Part shown: in pieces, positions 14,582-23,280 of the stretch | How the letters are laid out: every line of letters starts with the position of its first letter | Numbering within the stretch: position 1 is the first letter of the stretch | DNA from: SIG575 sp045643165 | GTDB lineage: Bacteria; Bacillota; Clostridia; Oscillospirales; Acutalibacteraceae | Assembly (NCBI GenBank): GCA_045643165.1 | Contig: JAZUKF010000199.1 | Span: 1 to 27,371 of the forward strand | Reading direction: 5' to 3' | DNA length: 27,371 nt | Program-made: the position numbers and the translations under genes | Notes under the pieces: model-generated | The model's input: only the letters and a program-made list of their open reading frames with translations | What the model was told of the DNA's origin: nothing | Databases searched by the model: none

Positions 14582-15334
14582 TTATTTCCCTGATAAAACT
14601 TTGCAGTAAACGATATAAACCGTACTGCTTAAACGGTTAAGGGCTTCGATGATATCAACACGTTCAACTTCACCGTCACGACTGAATGCCTCCACGGCAT
14701 GAAGTTCAGTTTCCCTTACAGCGGTACGAATAAGATTAAGTTCCGCCAAAAGCAAACCGTTTTTATAATCCGGTAAAGTATGTTCCATGCCGAAATGCTT
14801 CGGCAAATCGTGAGTGATATCACGAAGTTCATCAGCACCGTATCCCAGCAAACGAAAAGAAGAAAGTTTTCTGCCCGTAACCTCGCAACCGAGAATTTCA
14901 CGGACAAAACTCAATATCTCGTCCAAAGCGGAAGAAACATAAGAATTATGCTCCTTTTCCGCCATGGACTGAGTTCTTATAATCAACGCTTGGAGTTTAT
15001 CAAGACTTCCTCGTAAAATAATACGGGGATGATTTTTGGGGACAAGCACATTTGAATAAAGATGCGTCATATTTTCGGGTTTTGTGTCATACACCTTTCC
15101 CGATTCATAATCAACAAACTGCTTCTTATTGTTCACCGTTTTAATGTTTTCCTTCGCCATGAGAGTTCCCTGTGTTTTCGTTTCGGAAATTTTCAGGGCA
15201 ATACCCCGCTCTTTAAGATATTCCTTCGCCATAGGCGTTACGAAAACGTCGGCACCCACCTCATAAAAAAGTGTGCCGTCAGGTATCTTTTCTGCTCTCA
15301 ACTGACTTTCGGATAACAATTTCACGGTTCTCAT
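14582..15334 (-). CDS. eutT: EutT-type corrinoid adenosyltransferase
   Basis: Makes adenosylcobalamin, the cofactor of EutBC, from ATP and reduced cobalamin. The 250-residue protein has a EutT-like N-terminal region (LSESQLRAEKIPDG, then TPMAKEYLKERGIAL) and a helical adenosyltransferase domain. It ends in DIIEALNRLSSTVYIVYCKVL, close to the same block in enteric EutT. The HX11CCX2C metal-binding motif of Salmonella EutT is absent: the region around residues 75-105 contains no cysteine. The ATG at 15334 sits directly on its AAGGGG ribosome site. A GTG three codons later (15325) has better spacing and may be the real start. It lies 27 bp after eutM and 44 bp before pduL. PduS downstream may be its electron donor. 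Confidence 0.9.
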   Translation of the reverse strand: MRTVKLLSESQLRAEKIPDGTLFYEVGADVFVTPMAKEYLKERGIALKISETKTQGTLMAKENIKTVNNKKQFVDYESGKVYDTKPENMTHLYSNVLVPKNHPRIILRGSLDKLQALIIRTQSMAEKEHNSYVSSALDEILSFVREILGCEVTGRKLSSFRLLGYGADELRDITHDLPKHFGMEHTLPDYKNGLLLAELNLIRTAVRETELHAVEAFSRDGEVERVDIIEALNRLSSTVYIVYCKVLSGK

Positions 15335-15361
15335 CCCCTTTTGTTAGTATTCGGAATTAAA

Positions 15362-15661
15362 TCAGTTTCTGTCGCAATTATCGAGAGAAGGAAGAATGTA
15401 CTCAACCTCATTATGGGGACGGGGAATAACGTGAACCGATACAAGTTCGCCTACTCTTGAAGCAGCTGCAGCACCTGCATCTGTTGCCGCTTTAACGGCA
15501 CCAACGTCTCCTCTTACCATAACGGTTACAAGACCGCCGCCAACGTGTACCTTACCGATAAGGTTTACGTTTGCCGCCTTTACCATTGCATCCGCCGCTT
15601 CGATTGAACCGACAAGACCTTTTGTTTCTACCATTCCGAGCGCTTGTAATGTTTCTGCCAT
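15362..15661 (-). CDS. eutM: EutM/PduA-type BMC hexameric shell protein
   Basis: A single canonical BMC domain in 99 residues: ALGMVETKGLVGSIEAADAMVKAANVNLIG, then KVHVGGGLVTVMVRGDVGAVKAATDAG, ending in VIPRPH. Such hexamers form the bulk facets of the shell and the pores for small metabolites. The glycine-rich pore loop (VGGG) lies at about residues 40-43. The ribosome site AAGGAGG is a perfect consensus eight bases upstream, the strongest in the operon, and the 70-bp gap before it is the largest within the core. Both fit high production of the main shell protein. It is the only single-domain canonical BMC hexamer encoded in the window, so it probably forms most facets. EutK is absent. Confidence 0.95.
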   Translation of the reverse strand: MAETLQALGMVETKGLVGSIEAADAMVKAANVNLIGKVHVGGGLVTVMVRGDVGAVKAATDAGAAAASRVGELVSVHVIPRPHNEVEYILPSLDNCDRN

Positions 15662-15669
15662 AATAAAAT

Positions 15670-15716
15670 CCTCCTTAGATTTTAAAAGTATGAAAATATA
15701 TGTTATGCCTTTCGGC
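15670..15716 (-). promoter_or_regulatory. Strong ribosome site and small hairpin before eutM
   Basis: AAGGAGG (15670-15676) lies eight bases from the eutM ATG. Upstream, GCC-GAAA-GGC (15707-15716) can form a short GNRA-capped hairpin. A processing or stability element that raises shell-protein output is possible. No clear promoter pair is visible in this gap. Confidence 0.5.
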
Positions 15717-15731
15717 GAATAACCGTGTTAA

Positions 15732-17231
15732 TTATATTGAAAGACGGCTGATAACCGCTTTAACTATTTTCTCAACATCATCAGAATTAAAACTTTCCGC
15801 TTTTGCAGACTGACAACCTGATGAGCCTGTACCGAAGGAAACCGCCTCCGGTTTGGGATTTACACCTCTGACCTCATCAAGTTCCTTGACACCGTATGCA
15901 ACACGGCGGATATTGATAAGATTTAAGGGGCTGATATTATCCGATGTGGCACTGCCTCCCACACTTCCGCAACCGAGAGTAAGTGCAGGATAAAGGTTTG
16001 TGGTTGCACCTACACCGCCTAATGCACCGGGAGTGTTTACCAGAAGCCTTGAAACAGGCTTTTTAAGTGCAAATTCACGGACAACATCCTTATTTTGAGT
16101 ATGAATTGTCATCGTATGACCTACACCCTCATTGAAGAGGATCGCCATACATTTTTCGCAGGCATCCTCCCAACTTTGAGCGGTGAAGAATGCAAGAATG
16201 GGACAAAGTTTTTCACGGGCAAAGGGATTTTTCTTGCTGACTTCCGTCTGCTCCGAAACGAGAACTCTCGTTCCTTCGGGGATCGTAATTCCCGCCATAT
16301 CCGCAATGACCTTTGCACTTTTGCCGACAATTTTCGGGTTCATCGTTCCGTTTGCACGGAGAATAAATCCGGAAAGTTTATTACTGTCCGCCTCGTTAAG
16401 GAAGTAGCATCCCTGTTTCTTCATCTCGGCGATAACTTCATTTTTAATAACCTGTTCCGTAATAACACTTTGCTCCGATGCACATATCGTGCCGTTGTCA
16501 AAAGTTTTACTGTCCATAATTCTGCGGACCGCCTTGGGAATATCCGCAGTCCTTTCGATGAATGCGGGACCGTTTCCGGGACCTACACCGATGGCGGGAT
16601 TACCCGAACTGTACGCCGCACGAACCATTGCCTCACCGCCTGTTGCAAGTATCACACCCACGGATCTGTTTTTAAGTAAAGCATCCGTTGCCTCCATTGT
16701 GGTAAGACTGATACATTGAATAATTCCGTCGGGAGCACCTGCACGTTTTGCCGCCTCCTTAATAATTCTGACTGTTTCAAGAATACAGTTTTTCGCATTG
16801 GGATGGGGGCTTAAAACAATGGCATTTCCCGCTTTAATGGAAATTATTGTTTTATACATTGTTGTAGAAGTGGGGTTTGTTGAAGGAATAAGAGCCGCCA
16901 CAACTCCCATAGGTACGGCAACCTCCATAATTCCCTTTGAATTATCTTCACGGATAATCCCCACGGTTTTCATATCCTTGCAGGTTTCGTATGTGATCGT
17001 ACTGCCTAAAAGATTTTTAATTACCTTGTCCTGCCAAACGCCGAAACCCGTTTCCTCTACTGCCATTTTTGCAAGTTTCTCGGCATTTTCCGCACAGTCC
17101 TTGGCAATTTCATAGATAATTCTGTCTATCTGTGCCTGACTGAATTCGGCAAGTTTTTTCTGAGCACTTACCGCCTCAGATACCATATTTCGTACTTCCT
17201 GGATGGATTGTAAATCTCTGTCCAATGTCAT
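15732..17231 (-). CDS. eutE: EutE CoA-acylating acetaldehyde dehydrogenase with C-terminal encapsulation helix
   Basis: Oxidises acetaldehyde with CoA and NAD to acetyl-CoA. The catalytic Cys lies in NGTICASEQS (C252 from the upstream ATG), and ALDH-type motifs GGEAMVRAAYSSGNPAIGVGPGN and KLCPILAFF are present. Two ATGs (17237, 17231) flank the GAGGTGA ribosome site; the second has the better spacing (9 bases), giving 499 residues. The N-terminus enters the fold almost directly. The C-terminus has a Ser/Gly-rich linker and a helix, DDVEKIVKAVISRLSI, of encapsulation-peptide type. In enteric EutE and PduP the tag is usually N-terminal, while C-terminal tags are known from some glycyl-radical loci. 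It starts within 12 bp of the end of eutL and is followed by a 70-bp gap to eutM. Confidence 0.95.
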   Translation of the reverse strand: MTLDRDLQSIQEVRNMVSEAVSAQKKLAEFSQAQIDRIIYEIAKDCAENAEKLAKMAVEETGFGVWQDKVIKNLLGSTITYETCKDMKTVGIIREDNSKGIMEVAVPMGVVAALIPSTNPTSTTMYKTIISIKAGNAIVLSPHPNAKNCILETVRIIKEAAKRAGAPDGIIQCISLTTMEATDALLKNRSVGVILATGGEAMVRAAYSSGNPAIGVGPGNGPAFIERTADIPKAVRRIMDSKTFDNGTICASEQSVITEQVIKNEVIAEMKKQGCYFLNEADSNKLSGFILRANGTMNPKIVGKSAKVIADMAGITIPEGTRVLVSEQTEVSKKNPFAREKLCPILAFFTAQSWEDACEKCMAILFNEGVGHTMTIHTQNKDVVREFALKKPVSRLLVNTPGALGGVGATTNLYPALTLGCGSVGGSATSDNISPLNLINIRRVAYGVKELDEVRGVNPKPEAVSFGTGSSGCQSAKAESFNSDDVEKIVKAVISRLSI

Positions 17232-17242
17232 TTTCATTCACC

Positions 17243-17896
17243 TCAATAGTTAATCGGATTTTCCGCAGTTCTGCATACGGATTCGGCAAATGCCTCGCAC
17301 GCCGCCTTACATGCCGCCTGGTCTCCCGTTAATAGACCTCCGGCAAAGTTCGTTTCCGTAGGCGGACCGTAAAATACATTCAATTCAACCTCCGCCGCTT
17401 TTAACGCATCATCAAGCCCCACCATGGCTTCAAGAGGAGGTGCTATCAGATACGCCATGGAAATACCTTCCTCCACCCCTGCTTCACCGGAAAGGTAAGA
17501 ACCTGTTCGTGAAATACAATGGGCAAAATAAGGAATGGTATCATCATCGTTTGCACTGTAAAAGCAAGCGTCATTTTCAATAAAACTGACTGCCGCTTCA
17601 AGTCCGCTTTTCGCCTGCTCCGGATCGGGAGCACCGAGAATACCCATAAACTCACCTGCAAGGAGAGTGGAAGCGTTTGATGAGCCTGCATACATACTTC
17701 GTGCATAAATAACACGGACATTCGCTTTTTTCGTGGCTTCGTCAAGTGCGGCATAGGAAACATCATCGCAGTCGGTGGTGATTATCGCAAGGCTTCTGAC
17801 ATCATCCGTTACATTCAGTTTTTCAAGAAATCCTTTGTCCGCATTGGGAATAATGTGGGCGGAAAGAACTGTCGTTAATAATTTATCGCCTTTCAA
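17243..17896 (-). CDS. eutL: EutL circularly permuted tandem-BMC shell trimer
   Basis: The 217-residue protein matches EutL in length and blocks: SLAIITTDCDDVSYAALDEATKKANVRVIYARSMYAGSSN, CISRTGSYLSGEAGV, MAYLIAPPLEAMVGLDDALKAA and GGLLTGDQAACKAACEAF, ending in ENPI. EutL trimers form the large gated pores of ethanolamine microcompartments. The start is a TTG at 17896: AAAGGCGGTGG lies about seven bases before it, while the longer in-frame TTG start at 17923 has no such site and would add nine atypical residues. It follows eutC by 39 bp and precedes eutE by 5-11 bp. A TTG start may keep its level below that of eutM. Confidence 0.94.
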   Translation of the reverse strand: MKGDKLLTTVLSAHIIPNADKGFLEKLNVTDDVRSLAIITTDCDDVSYAALDEATKKANVRVIYARSMYAGSSNASTLLAGEFMGILGAPDPEQAKSGLEAAVSFIENDACFYSANDDDTIPYFAHCISRTGSYLSGEAGVEEGISMAYLIAPPLEAMVGLDDALKAAEVELNVFYGPPTETNFAGGLLTGDQAACKAACEAFAESVCRTAENPINY

Positions 17897-17902
17897 AAAA
17901 TA

Positions 17903-17913
17903 CCACCGCCTTT
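17903..17913 (-). promoter_or_regulatory. Ribosome site that supports the TTG start of eutL
   Basis: AAAGGCGGTGG on the minus strand precedes TTG 17894-17896 by about seven bases. The resulting N-terminus has the length of known EutL proteins. Confidence 0.6.
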
Positions 17914-17935
17914 CTGTATTCAAAATGAAAGCAAG

Positions 17936-18811
17936 TTATTTTATAAGATTAACTCCGCTTGCTTTTTTATCATAAATCTGTTTGATTACGTCGGCAATAT
18001 ACGCACCGGCTTCAACGGCGGTAATTCCTCCGCTGTAAATGTTGGAAACTACGGTACGGTTCGATTCCGGCATACCCATTTTTGCATCATACGCAATATA
18101 GGCACTCATACTTTCCGCAGAGCCGAGTCCCGGTCTTTCCCCCACGAGAATACAGGTTACCTTCGCTCCGAGAGCCTCTGCCACGCAGTCCATGGAAGCA
18201 ACACGGCCGTATTTTACAAAGAAGGGAGTTCCGATTTTAAGTCCTGCGGTTTTAAGCCCCTCAGTCAATGCCGGAAGCACGTTGGCAAGGTTTGCTTCAA
18301 TCGCTTTACAACTTAATCCGTCGGAAGCGAAAATCTGAACATCGGGATTCATGGTACATTTACTTTTGATTTCGGCAATGGTTTCATCATCAAAACGTCT
18401 GCCTAAATCGGGACGTGTCAGATATTCATTCTTATCCGTACATTTCGTCTTTACGCTGAAAAGTCCTAATTTTTCAAGAAATTTTTCGTCAACATCAAAG
18501 AAAGCACTGTCTCTCGCCGCCGCATGGTCAGCCCGTAAAGCAAGCATGGTCTGAGTTTTCTCCCTGGGACCTGCCCTGCCCACACCGATACGGGCGGAGG
18601 TTTTGCTCATCATTCTTTTGAGAGCATCGGCATCCTGCGGATTATCCAGCAAGGGTACCGACTTAACTTCCGGAGAAGTTATATCTTTGATTTCTTCATT
18701 ATTAAAATCATTCACAGCCGATTTTATATCATTTTCGGTAGGTACCGCACCTTTTTTACCGATTTCGGATAAGACGGCACTTACGATTTTATCAATCATT
18801 TTTTCATCCAT
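17936..18811 (-). CDS. eutC: EutC, ethanolamine ammonia-lyase small subunit
   Basis: The small subunit of the adenosylcobalamin-dependent ethanolamine ammonia-lyase. The 291-residue protein has an N-terminal helix (MDEKMIDKIVSAVLSEIGKK) matching the encapsulation peptide of enteric EutC, then a 50-residue linker. The conserved core starts at ARIGVGRAGPREKTQTMLALRADHAAARDSAF and continues with QIFASDGLSCKAIEANL, CILVGERPGLGSAESMSAYIAY and PESNRTVVSNIYSGG, blocks that line the cobalamin site. It follows eutB by 10 bp, with AGGAGCGG upstream of the ATG. Co-expression with eutB is expected for an alpha6-beta6 complex. Confidence is very high. Confidence 0.97.
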   Translation of the reverse strand: MDEKMIDKIVSAVLSEIGKKGAVPTENDIKSAVNDFNNEEIKDITSPEVKSVPLLDNPQDADALKRMMSKTSARIGVGRAGPREKTQTMLALRADHAAARDSAFFDVDEKFLEKLGLFSVKTKCTDKNEYLTRPDLGRRFDDETIAEIKSKCTMNPDVQIFASDGLSCKAIEANLANVLPALTEGLKTAGLKIGTPFFVKYGRVASMDCVAEALGAKVTCILVGERPGLGSAESMSAYIAYDAKMGMPESNRTVVSNIYSGGITAVEAGAYIADVIKQIYDKKASGVNLIK

Positions 18812-18821
18812 AATACCGCTC

Positions 18822-20186
18822 CTATCTCATAAATATTGTGGGATCTCCTGCATATTTTGTGAGTTTTCCGTTTTCGGAAATACCCATTTTTTCAAGCCAT
18901 TCGTCAAATTCTTTTATAGGTCTCAAACCTAAAACTTCACGTATGGTCGCCGCATCGTGGTAAGCGTTAGTCTGATAATTAAGCATAACGTCATCACTTG
19001 TGGGTACACCTAAAATATAGTTCACACCGCAACTCGCAAGAAGCACGGCAAGATTTTCAATATCATTCTGGTCAGCCATCATATGATTGGTATAACAGCA
19101 GTCGCAACCCATGGGAATACCCGTAAGTTTGCCCATAAAATGGTCTTCAAGTCCCGCACGGATAACCTGCTTGCTGTCATAAAGATATTCGGGACCGATA
19201 AATCCCACAACGGTATTTACCATAAAAGGCTTAAAGTTTTTGGCATAACCGTAACATCTCGCCTCCATCGTTACCTGGTCGGCACCGAAATGGGCATCGC
19301 TTGAAAGTTCGGAACCTTGTCCCGTTTCAAAATACATCACGTTGGGACCTGTACCGGTACCCTGCTTTTTCAGAAGTTCCTTTGCTTCAAGTACGGTTTC
19401 GGTGGTAAATCCGAATGCCTTATTACCCTTTTCGCTTCCTGCGATACTCTGGAAAATCATATCGGTGGGAGCACCTTTTTTTACCGCCTCGATCTGGGTG
19501 GTTATATGTCCTAAAACACAAATCTGTGTGGGAATTTCAAATTTATTTTTAACTTCGTCAAATCTTTTCAGCACCTCGGAAAGGCTGGAAACAGTATCAT
19601 TTACCGGGTTAAGTCCGATAAGAGCATCTCCGCAACCGTAACTCAAACCCTCAAAAAGAGATGCGGTAATTCCCTCAACATTATCGGTGGTATGATTAGG
19701 CTGAAGTCTTGTGGAAAGAGTTCCTCTCAAACCGATGGTTGTATTACAGTGAGCGGGAACACGAATTTTATTCGCACAGTAAATCAAATCAAGATTTGTC
19801 ATCAATTTACATACACCGGCAACGATTTCACTCGTCAAACCCTTGGAAATTCTTTTAATTTTATTCTCATCAGTACCGTGGTCAAGAAGCAAATCACGAA
19901 ATTCACCCATGGTAAGGTTGGCAAATTCCGAAAAAATCGCCTCGTTCACTCCGTCCTGGTCAAGACGTGTAACATCGTCCTCCTCGTAGGGTACAACGGG
20001 ATTTTCCCTTAAATCCTTTACAAGAAGGTTTGAAAGCACTTCCTTTGCGGCAATTCGTTCCATTCCCGTTTCTGCGGCAATGCCGGCAAGAATATCACCG
20101 GATTTTTCCTCATTCGCCTTTGCAAGAACTTCCTTCACGCTGTTAAATTGAAAGGTTTTGCCCGAAAGCACGGTTTTTAAATTCAT
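18822..20186 (-). CDS. eutB: EutB, ethanolamine ammonia-lyase large (catalytic) subunit
   Basis: Splits ethanolamine to acetaldehyde and ammonia using adenosylcobalamin. Start chosen at ATG 20186 (454 residues, the family length), with GAGAGG seven bases upstream; a longer frame would begin inside eutA. The barrel carries TTIGLRGTLSTRLQPNHTTD and EGLSYGCGDALIGLNPVND. Numbered from this start, the substrate-contact residues known from E. coli EutB fall at identical positions: R160, Q162, N193, E287, F329 and D362. The enzyme is therefore expected to be active on ethanolamine rather than a diverged homologue. It lies 19 bp after eutA and 10 bp before eutC. This is the defining gene of the locus. 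Confidence 0.98.
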   Translation of the reverse strand: MNLKTVLSGKTFQFNSVKEVLAKANEEKSGDILAGIAAETGMERIAAKEVLSNLLVKDLRENPVVPYEEDDVTRLDQDGVNEAIFSEFANLTMGEFRDLLLDHGTDENKIKRISKGLTSEIVAGVCKLMTNLDLIYCANKIRVPAHCNTTIGLRGTLSTRLQPNHTTDNVEGITASLFEGLSYGCGDALIGLNPVNDTVSSLSEVLKRFDEVKNKFEIPTQICVLGHITTQIEAVKKGAPTDMIFQSIAGSEKGNKAFGFTTETVLEAKELLKKQGTGTGPNVMYFETGQGSELSSDAHFGADQVTMEARCYGYAKNFKPFMVNTVVGFIGPEYLYDSKQVIRAGLEDHFMGKLTGIPMGCDCCYTNHMMADQNDIENLAVLLASCGVNYILGVPTSDDVMLNYQTNAYHDAATIREVLGLRPIKEFDEWLEKMGISENGKLTKYAGDPTIFMR

Positions 20187-20205
20187 ATCGTAACCTCTCT
20201 TCAAA

Positions 20206-21636
20206 TTATCCGAATATAAGAGTTTTAACAACTGCGGGTATCACAAGACCGTTCATCATGGGATTACCCAAGTCGATATAATCGTTTAAATCTACTTTTA
20301 TGCCGTCAATGGCAATTACATTCCTTTTCCCTCCGCAGGACTGTCTGACTGCCTGTCCCAGTGCTTTTGCCATATCGCACTCAACAACAAGCAAAATCGG
20401 TTCGTCCTGCTTCAAAACATAATCTGCACTTTCGCTGATACATCCGGCAAGATTTTTTACATCCGTGTATGACGGATTATTACTGCCGTGCATTGCAAGG
20501 ACAAGTTTTTCCGTATCATTCTGTTCAAGAAACCACTTCATCTTTTCCTTTAAAAAATCTGTATCGCCGTCAATACATTTCTGCTGTTCAACAGAATTGA
20601 GTTTCAACACGGGAAGATTTTTAAGAGGTAAAAGACCGGGATTATATGAAATCGTACTGCCGGAAATAGTGGTGGTATATGTACCTGCTCCCACAACGGT
20701 GGCACGAATTGTTTCCCTTGCTTCAATGGGACGAAATTCGGTGAAGAAATTGCCGTTTCTGATTGCACGTCCCAGAAGGACACCCATATCCCCGAACTCC
20801 CAATCATCAAATCCTGTTTTATATATGCAGTCCGCAACCCCTCCGGAGAAACATATTGCTCTCGGCTTATTCTTTATCACAAGGGGTGAACTGCCTGATG
20901 TCATAATTTCATCGGTAAGTAAATCCTTTTCCTCAACTCCCAGGGACTGCATGAGAATTTTCGACATGGCAAGACAGAGTTTATCAACCTCATTTTTATC
21001 CGCCGTTTTGCCACAGGAAATATCAATAGAATAGTATTCACAAATTTTCTTTGCACTTTCGCTTAAATAGGTAACCGTCCTGTTTTCGTCAACACGAAGC
21101 TGACGGCCTCCGATATCATAGCAACCCTTTGCCACAACCTCGCCACAGTCGAAAACAACAATATTCGTTGTTCCTCCTCCGATGTCAAGATTGACCGCCG
21201 TGCAGGCGTTATCGTCGGAATATTTCTGTGCTCCGCTTCCCTTTCCCGCAATTATGGATTCAAGATCCGGTCCTGCGGTAGAAACAACAAAATCACCTGC
21301 GAAACCGCTTAATTTTTCAAGAACAAGCTGTGCATTTTCTTTCCTCGCACTTTCCCCGGTTATAATAACCGCACCTGTTCCGGTATCTTGCGGGGTAAAT
21401 CCCGCTTTTGAAAATTCATTACTTACAATATCTCTGATTTTATCGCCGTCAATAACGGTTTGAGAAATCAGCGGTGTAATATAAATATCGCTTTTATAAA
21501 TTACTTCCTTCTCCACAATGGAAACCTTGGGAACGGAAAAATAATTTGCGGTATTTTCCATAACAAGACGGCTGAAAATGACCTGAGTTGTGGAAGTGCC
21601 GATATCTATACCAACGCTCAAAACTTCAGAATCCAT
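20206..21636 (-). CDS. eutA: EutA, ethanolamine ammonia-lyase reactivating factor
   Basis: An ASKHA-fold (actin/Hsp70-like) ATPase that removes damaged cobalamin from EutBC. The 476-residue protein has a phosphate-1 motif, VGIDIGTSTTQVIF (residues 8-21), a phosphate-2 type block NLDIGGGTTNIVVFD, and CFSGGVAD further on, with the EutA-specific TVVGAGTYTTTISGSTISY. The ATG has AAGGCGG seven bases upstream. It follows the cytoplasmic GDPD gene by 21 bp and precedes eutB by 19 bp. In the transcript it opens the eut core proper, the order eutA-eutB-eutC-eutL being the common one in both enterics and Firmicutes. Confidence 0.96.
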   Translation of the reverse strand: MDSEVLSVGIDIGTSTTQVIFSRLVMENTANYFSVPKVSIVEKEVIYKSDIYITPLISQTVIDGDKIRDIVSNEFSKAGFTPQDTGTGAVIITGESARKENAQLVLEKLSGFAGDFVVSTAGPDLESIIAGKGSGAQKYSDDNACTAVNLDIGGGTTNIVVFDCGEVVAKGCYDIGGRQLRVDENRTVTYLSESAKKICEYYSIDISCGKTADKNEVDKLCLAMSKILMQSLGVEEKDLLTDEIMTSGSSPLVIKNKPRAICFSGGVADCIYKTGFDDWEFGDMGVLLGRAIRNGNFFTEFRPIEARETIRATVVGAGTYTTTISGSTISYNPGLLPLKNLPVLKLNSVEQQKCIDGDTDFLKEKMKWFLEQNDTEKLVLAMHGSNNPSYTDVKNLAGCISESADYVLKQDEPILLVVECDMAKALGQAVRQSCGGKRNVIAIDGIKVDLNDYIDLGNPMMNGLVIPAVVKTLIFG

Positions 21637-21657
21637 TTTTTTACCGCCTTTCGGATA

Positions 21658-22389
21658 TTATTTCATTTCGGCAGCAACTTCCAACGCTCTGTCGGGGAAA
21701 TTGCCGATAATCGTATCAACGCCCATGGACATAAGACGACGCATATCTTCCTTTTCATTAACAGTCCATGTGTTTACGGCTCTGCCGTTTGCTTTCATCT
21801 CCGCATAATGTTCATCGGTAAGGTTGCAGAAAATGGGATGAACACATTCAATGCCGTGCTTTTTCGTATAAGCACCCATATCAACTATCCAACTTTCTTC
21901 AAGGAAACCGCATTTCATTTCCGGACAAAGTTCCTTAAAACGGAGAACGGAGAAATGATTGAAACTTGAAATGATGATCCTGTCTTTAAGATTATATTCA
22001 TTTATCATATCAAGCACCGCTTTTTCGATACCGTGATATTCATTGACGCCCGTTTTAAGTTCGATATTTGTAACAAAATTCGGCAAATCCTTTACAAGTT
22101 CAAAATACTCACGAAGTGTGGGAATTTCGTTTTTACCGTAAACGCCCGTAAACGTTGCGGAAGCATCAAATTCTTTAAGTTCCTTTAAAGTATAATCCGC
22201 AACAAGTCCCGTACCGTTCGTTGTACGGTCGATAAGTTCATCATGGATAATCACAAGTTCCTTATCCTTTGAAAAATGAACATCAAGTTCAATACCGTCA
22301 ATACCGAGTTCCACCGCCTTGCGAAATGCGAGCATGGTGTTTTCGGGGTATTTACCGCTGAAACCTCTGTGTCCGAAAATTTTTGTCAT
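21658..22389 (-). CDS. Cytoplasmic glycerophosphodiester phosphodiesterase (UgpQ/GlpQ type)
   Basis: Hydrolyses glycerophosphodiesters such as glycerophosphoethanolamine to glycerol 3-phosphate and the free alcohol. The 243-residue protein has GHRGFSGKYPENT (H7, R8), IELDVHFSKD (E34, D36), IIHDE (H49), RTTNGTG and NIELKTG (E110, K112), so the catalytic set is complete. Start chosen at ATG 22389, nine bases after AGGAG; an ATG three codons earlier abuts the ribosome site. There is no signal peptide or membrane helix. It sits 27 bp after the first serine hydrolase and 21 bp before eutA, so it is made with the ethanolamine lyase. That location suggests it generates ethanolamine inside the cell. 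Substrate preference is inferred; family call is firm. Confidence 0.94.
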   Translation of the reverse strand: MTKIFGHRGFSGKYPENTMLAFRKAVELGIDGIELDVHFSKDKELVIIHDELIDRTTNGTGLVADYTLKELKEFDASATFTGVYGKNEIPTLREYFELVKDLPNFVTNIELKTGVNEYHGIEKAVLDMINEYNLKDRIIISSFNHFSVLRFKELCPEMKCGFLEESWIVDMGAYTKKHGIECVHPIFCNLTDEHYAEMKANGRAVNTWTVNEKEDMRRLMSMGVDTIIGNFPDRALEVAAEMK

Positions 22390-22416
22390 ATTTAACATCT
22401 CCTAAAAGATTTGATT

Positions 22417-23280
22417 TCATTTATCAAGTTCAATGGGGAAAAATTTATCCACAATAACAGTTCTGTCATCGGAGTTCATATATGTATTAAATGCGATAAC
22501 CTCATTATCGTAATATGAAAAATACAAAATCTGTCCGTTTGCACCGGTTTTATAGTAGCCCTGTCTTTCCTCACTGCGACAGGAAAAAGCATAGTTGTTT
22601 TCAACGGCAAGTCTGCACCATTCCTCGGAGATTATTCTTTTACCGTCCCACATACCTTTATCAAGCCAAAGTTTGCCGAGTTTTATAACGTCATTGCTTT
22701 TCATATAAAGAGATGAACCGCCTACACTGTATCCTTTCGGGCAAGTTCCCCATGCAAGGTCATTAAATCCCAGCGGAAGATAAAGTTTTTCAAAAAGATA
22801 ATCGTTTGTATTCATTCCGGATTTCAGAGAAACGATCCTCGAAAGAAGATAGTAGTTATCATCCGTATAGTTATATGTTTCTCCCGTAACGCCGTCGATC
22901 TTCACAGCAAAAATCGGTGCAAGCCAATCGGCAGTCCTCGCACTGTGAGAGTTTTCATCATCAATATCAACCCAGCCGGATGTGGTTCCCGTCCTGTGGC
23001 GGAGCAAATCGTGAACGGTAACTTTCTCCCATTTCTTATCGCTCCCCTCGGGGAGAGGTCCGAAAAGTTCACCCACGGTTTCGGTCATTTTAATTTTACC
23101 CTCATCATAGAGAAAACCGATCGCCGCCATGGTGAATGCCTTTGAAACGGAATACACGTTTGTACAACCGCTTCCGTTAAGCACGATATGTTTCATTTCA
23201 CCGTCTTTATACTCAGTAACGGAATACATACACAAATTATTTTTCCTCGCATATTCCGCAATTAAATCACATTTACTCAC
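22417..23280 (-). CDS. Class C beta-lactamase-fold serine hydrolase (copy 1), first gene of the eut transcript
   Basis: A 287-residue serine hydrolase with SVSK (S44, K47), YTD (Y137) and a canonical KTG (243-245). The start is a GTG at 23280 with GGTGA four or five bases upstream. The alternative GTG at 23298 lacks a site, and the shorter N-terminus (MSK...) lines up with that of its paralogue at 4860-5723. Shared blocks include KKWxxVTVHxLLxH and SEEW near the C-terminal third. There is no signal peptide. It begins about 26 bases after the predicted transcription start, so it opens the operon. An intracellular esterase or amidase is likely; deacylation of a lipid or lysophospholipid would fit the adjacent GDPD, but this is speculation. 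It is not expected to be a resistance beta-lactamase. Confidence 0.87.
   Translation of the reverse strand: MSKCDLIAEYARKNNLCMYSVTEYKDGEMKHIVLNGSGCTNVYSVSKAFTMAAIGFLYDEGKIKMTETVGELFGPLPEGSDKKWEKVTVHDLLRHRTGTTSGWVDIDDENSHSARTADWLAPIFAVKIDGVTGETYNYTDDNYYLLSRIVSLKSGMNTNDYLFEKLYLPLGFNDLAWGTCPKGYSVGGSSLYMKSNDVIKLGKLWLDKGMWDGKRIISEEWCRLAVENNYAFSCRSEERQGYYKTGANGQILYFSYYDNEVIAFNTYMNSDDRTVIVDKFFPIELDK

Noticed and set aside
22417..23280. An antibiotic-resistance beta-lactamase (also considered for 4860-5723).
   Set aside because: Both copies lack a signal peptide and are embedded in a catabolic operon. The fold is shared by many esterases and peptidases, so a resistance role is not supported.
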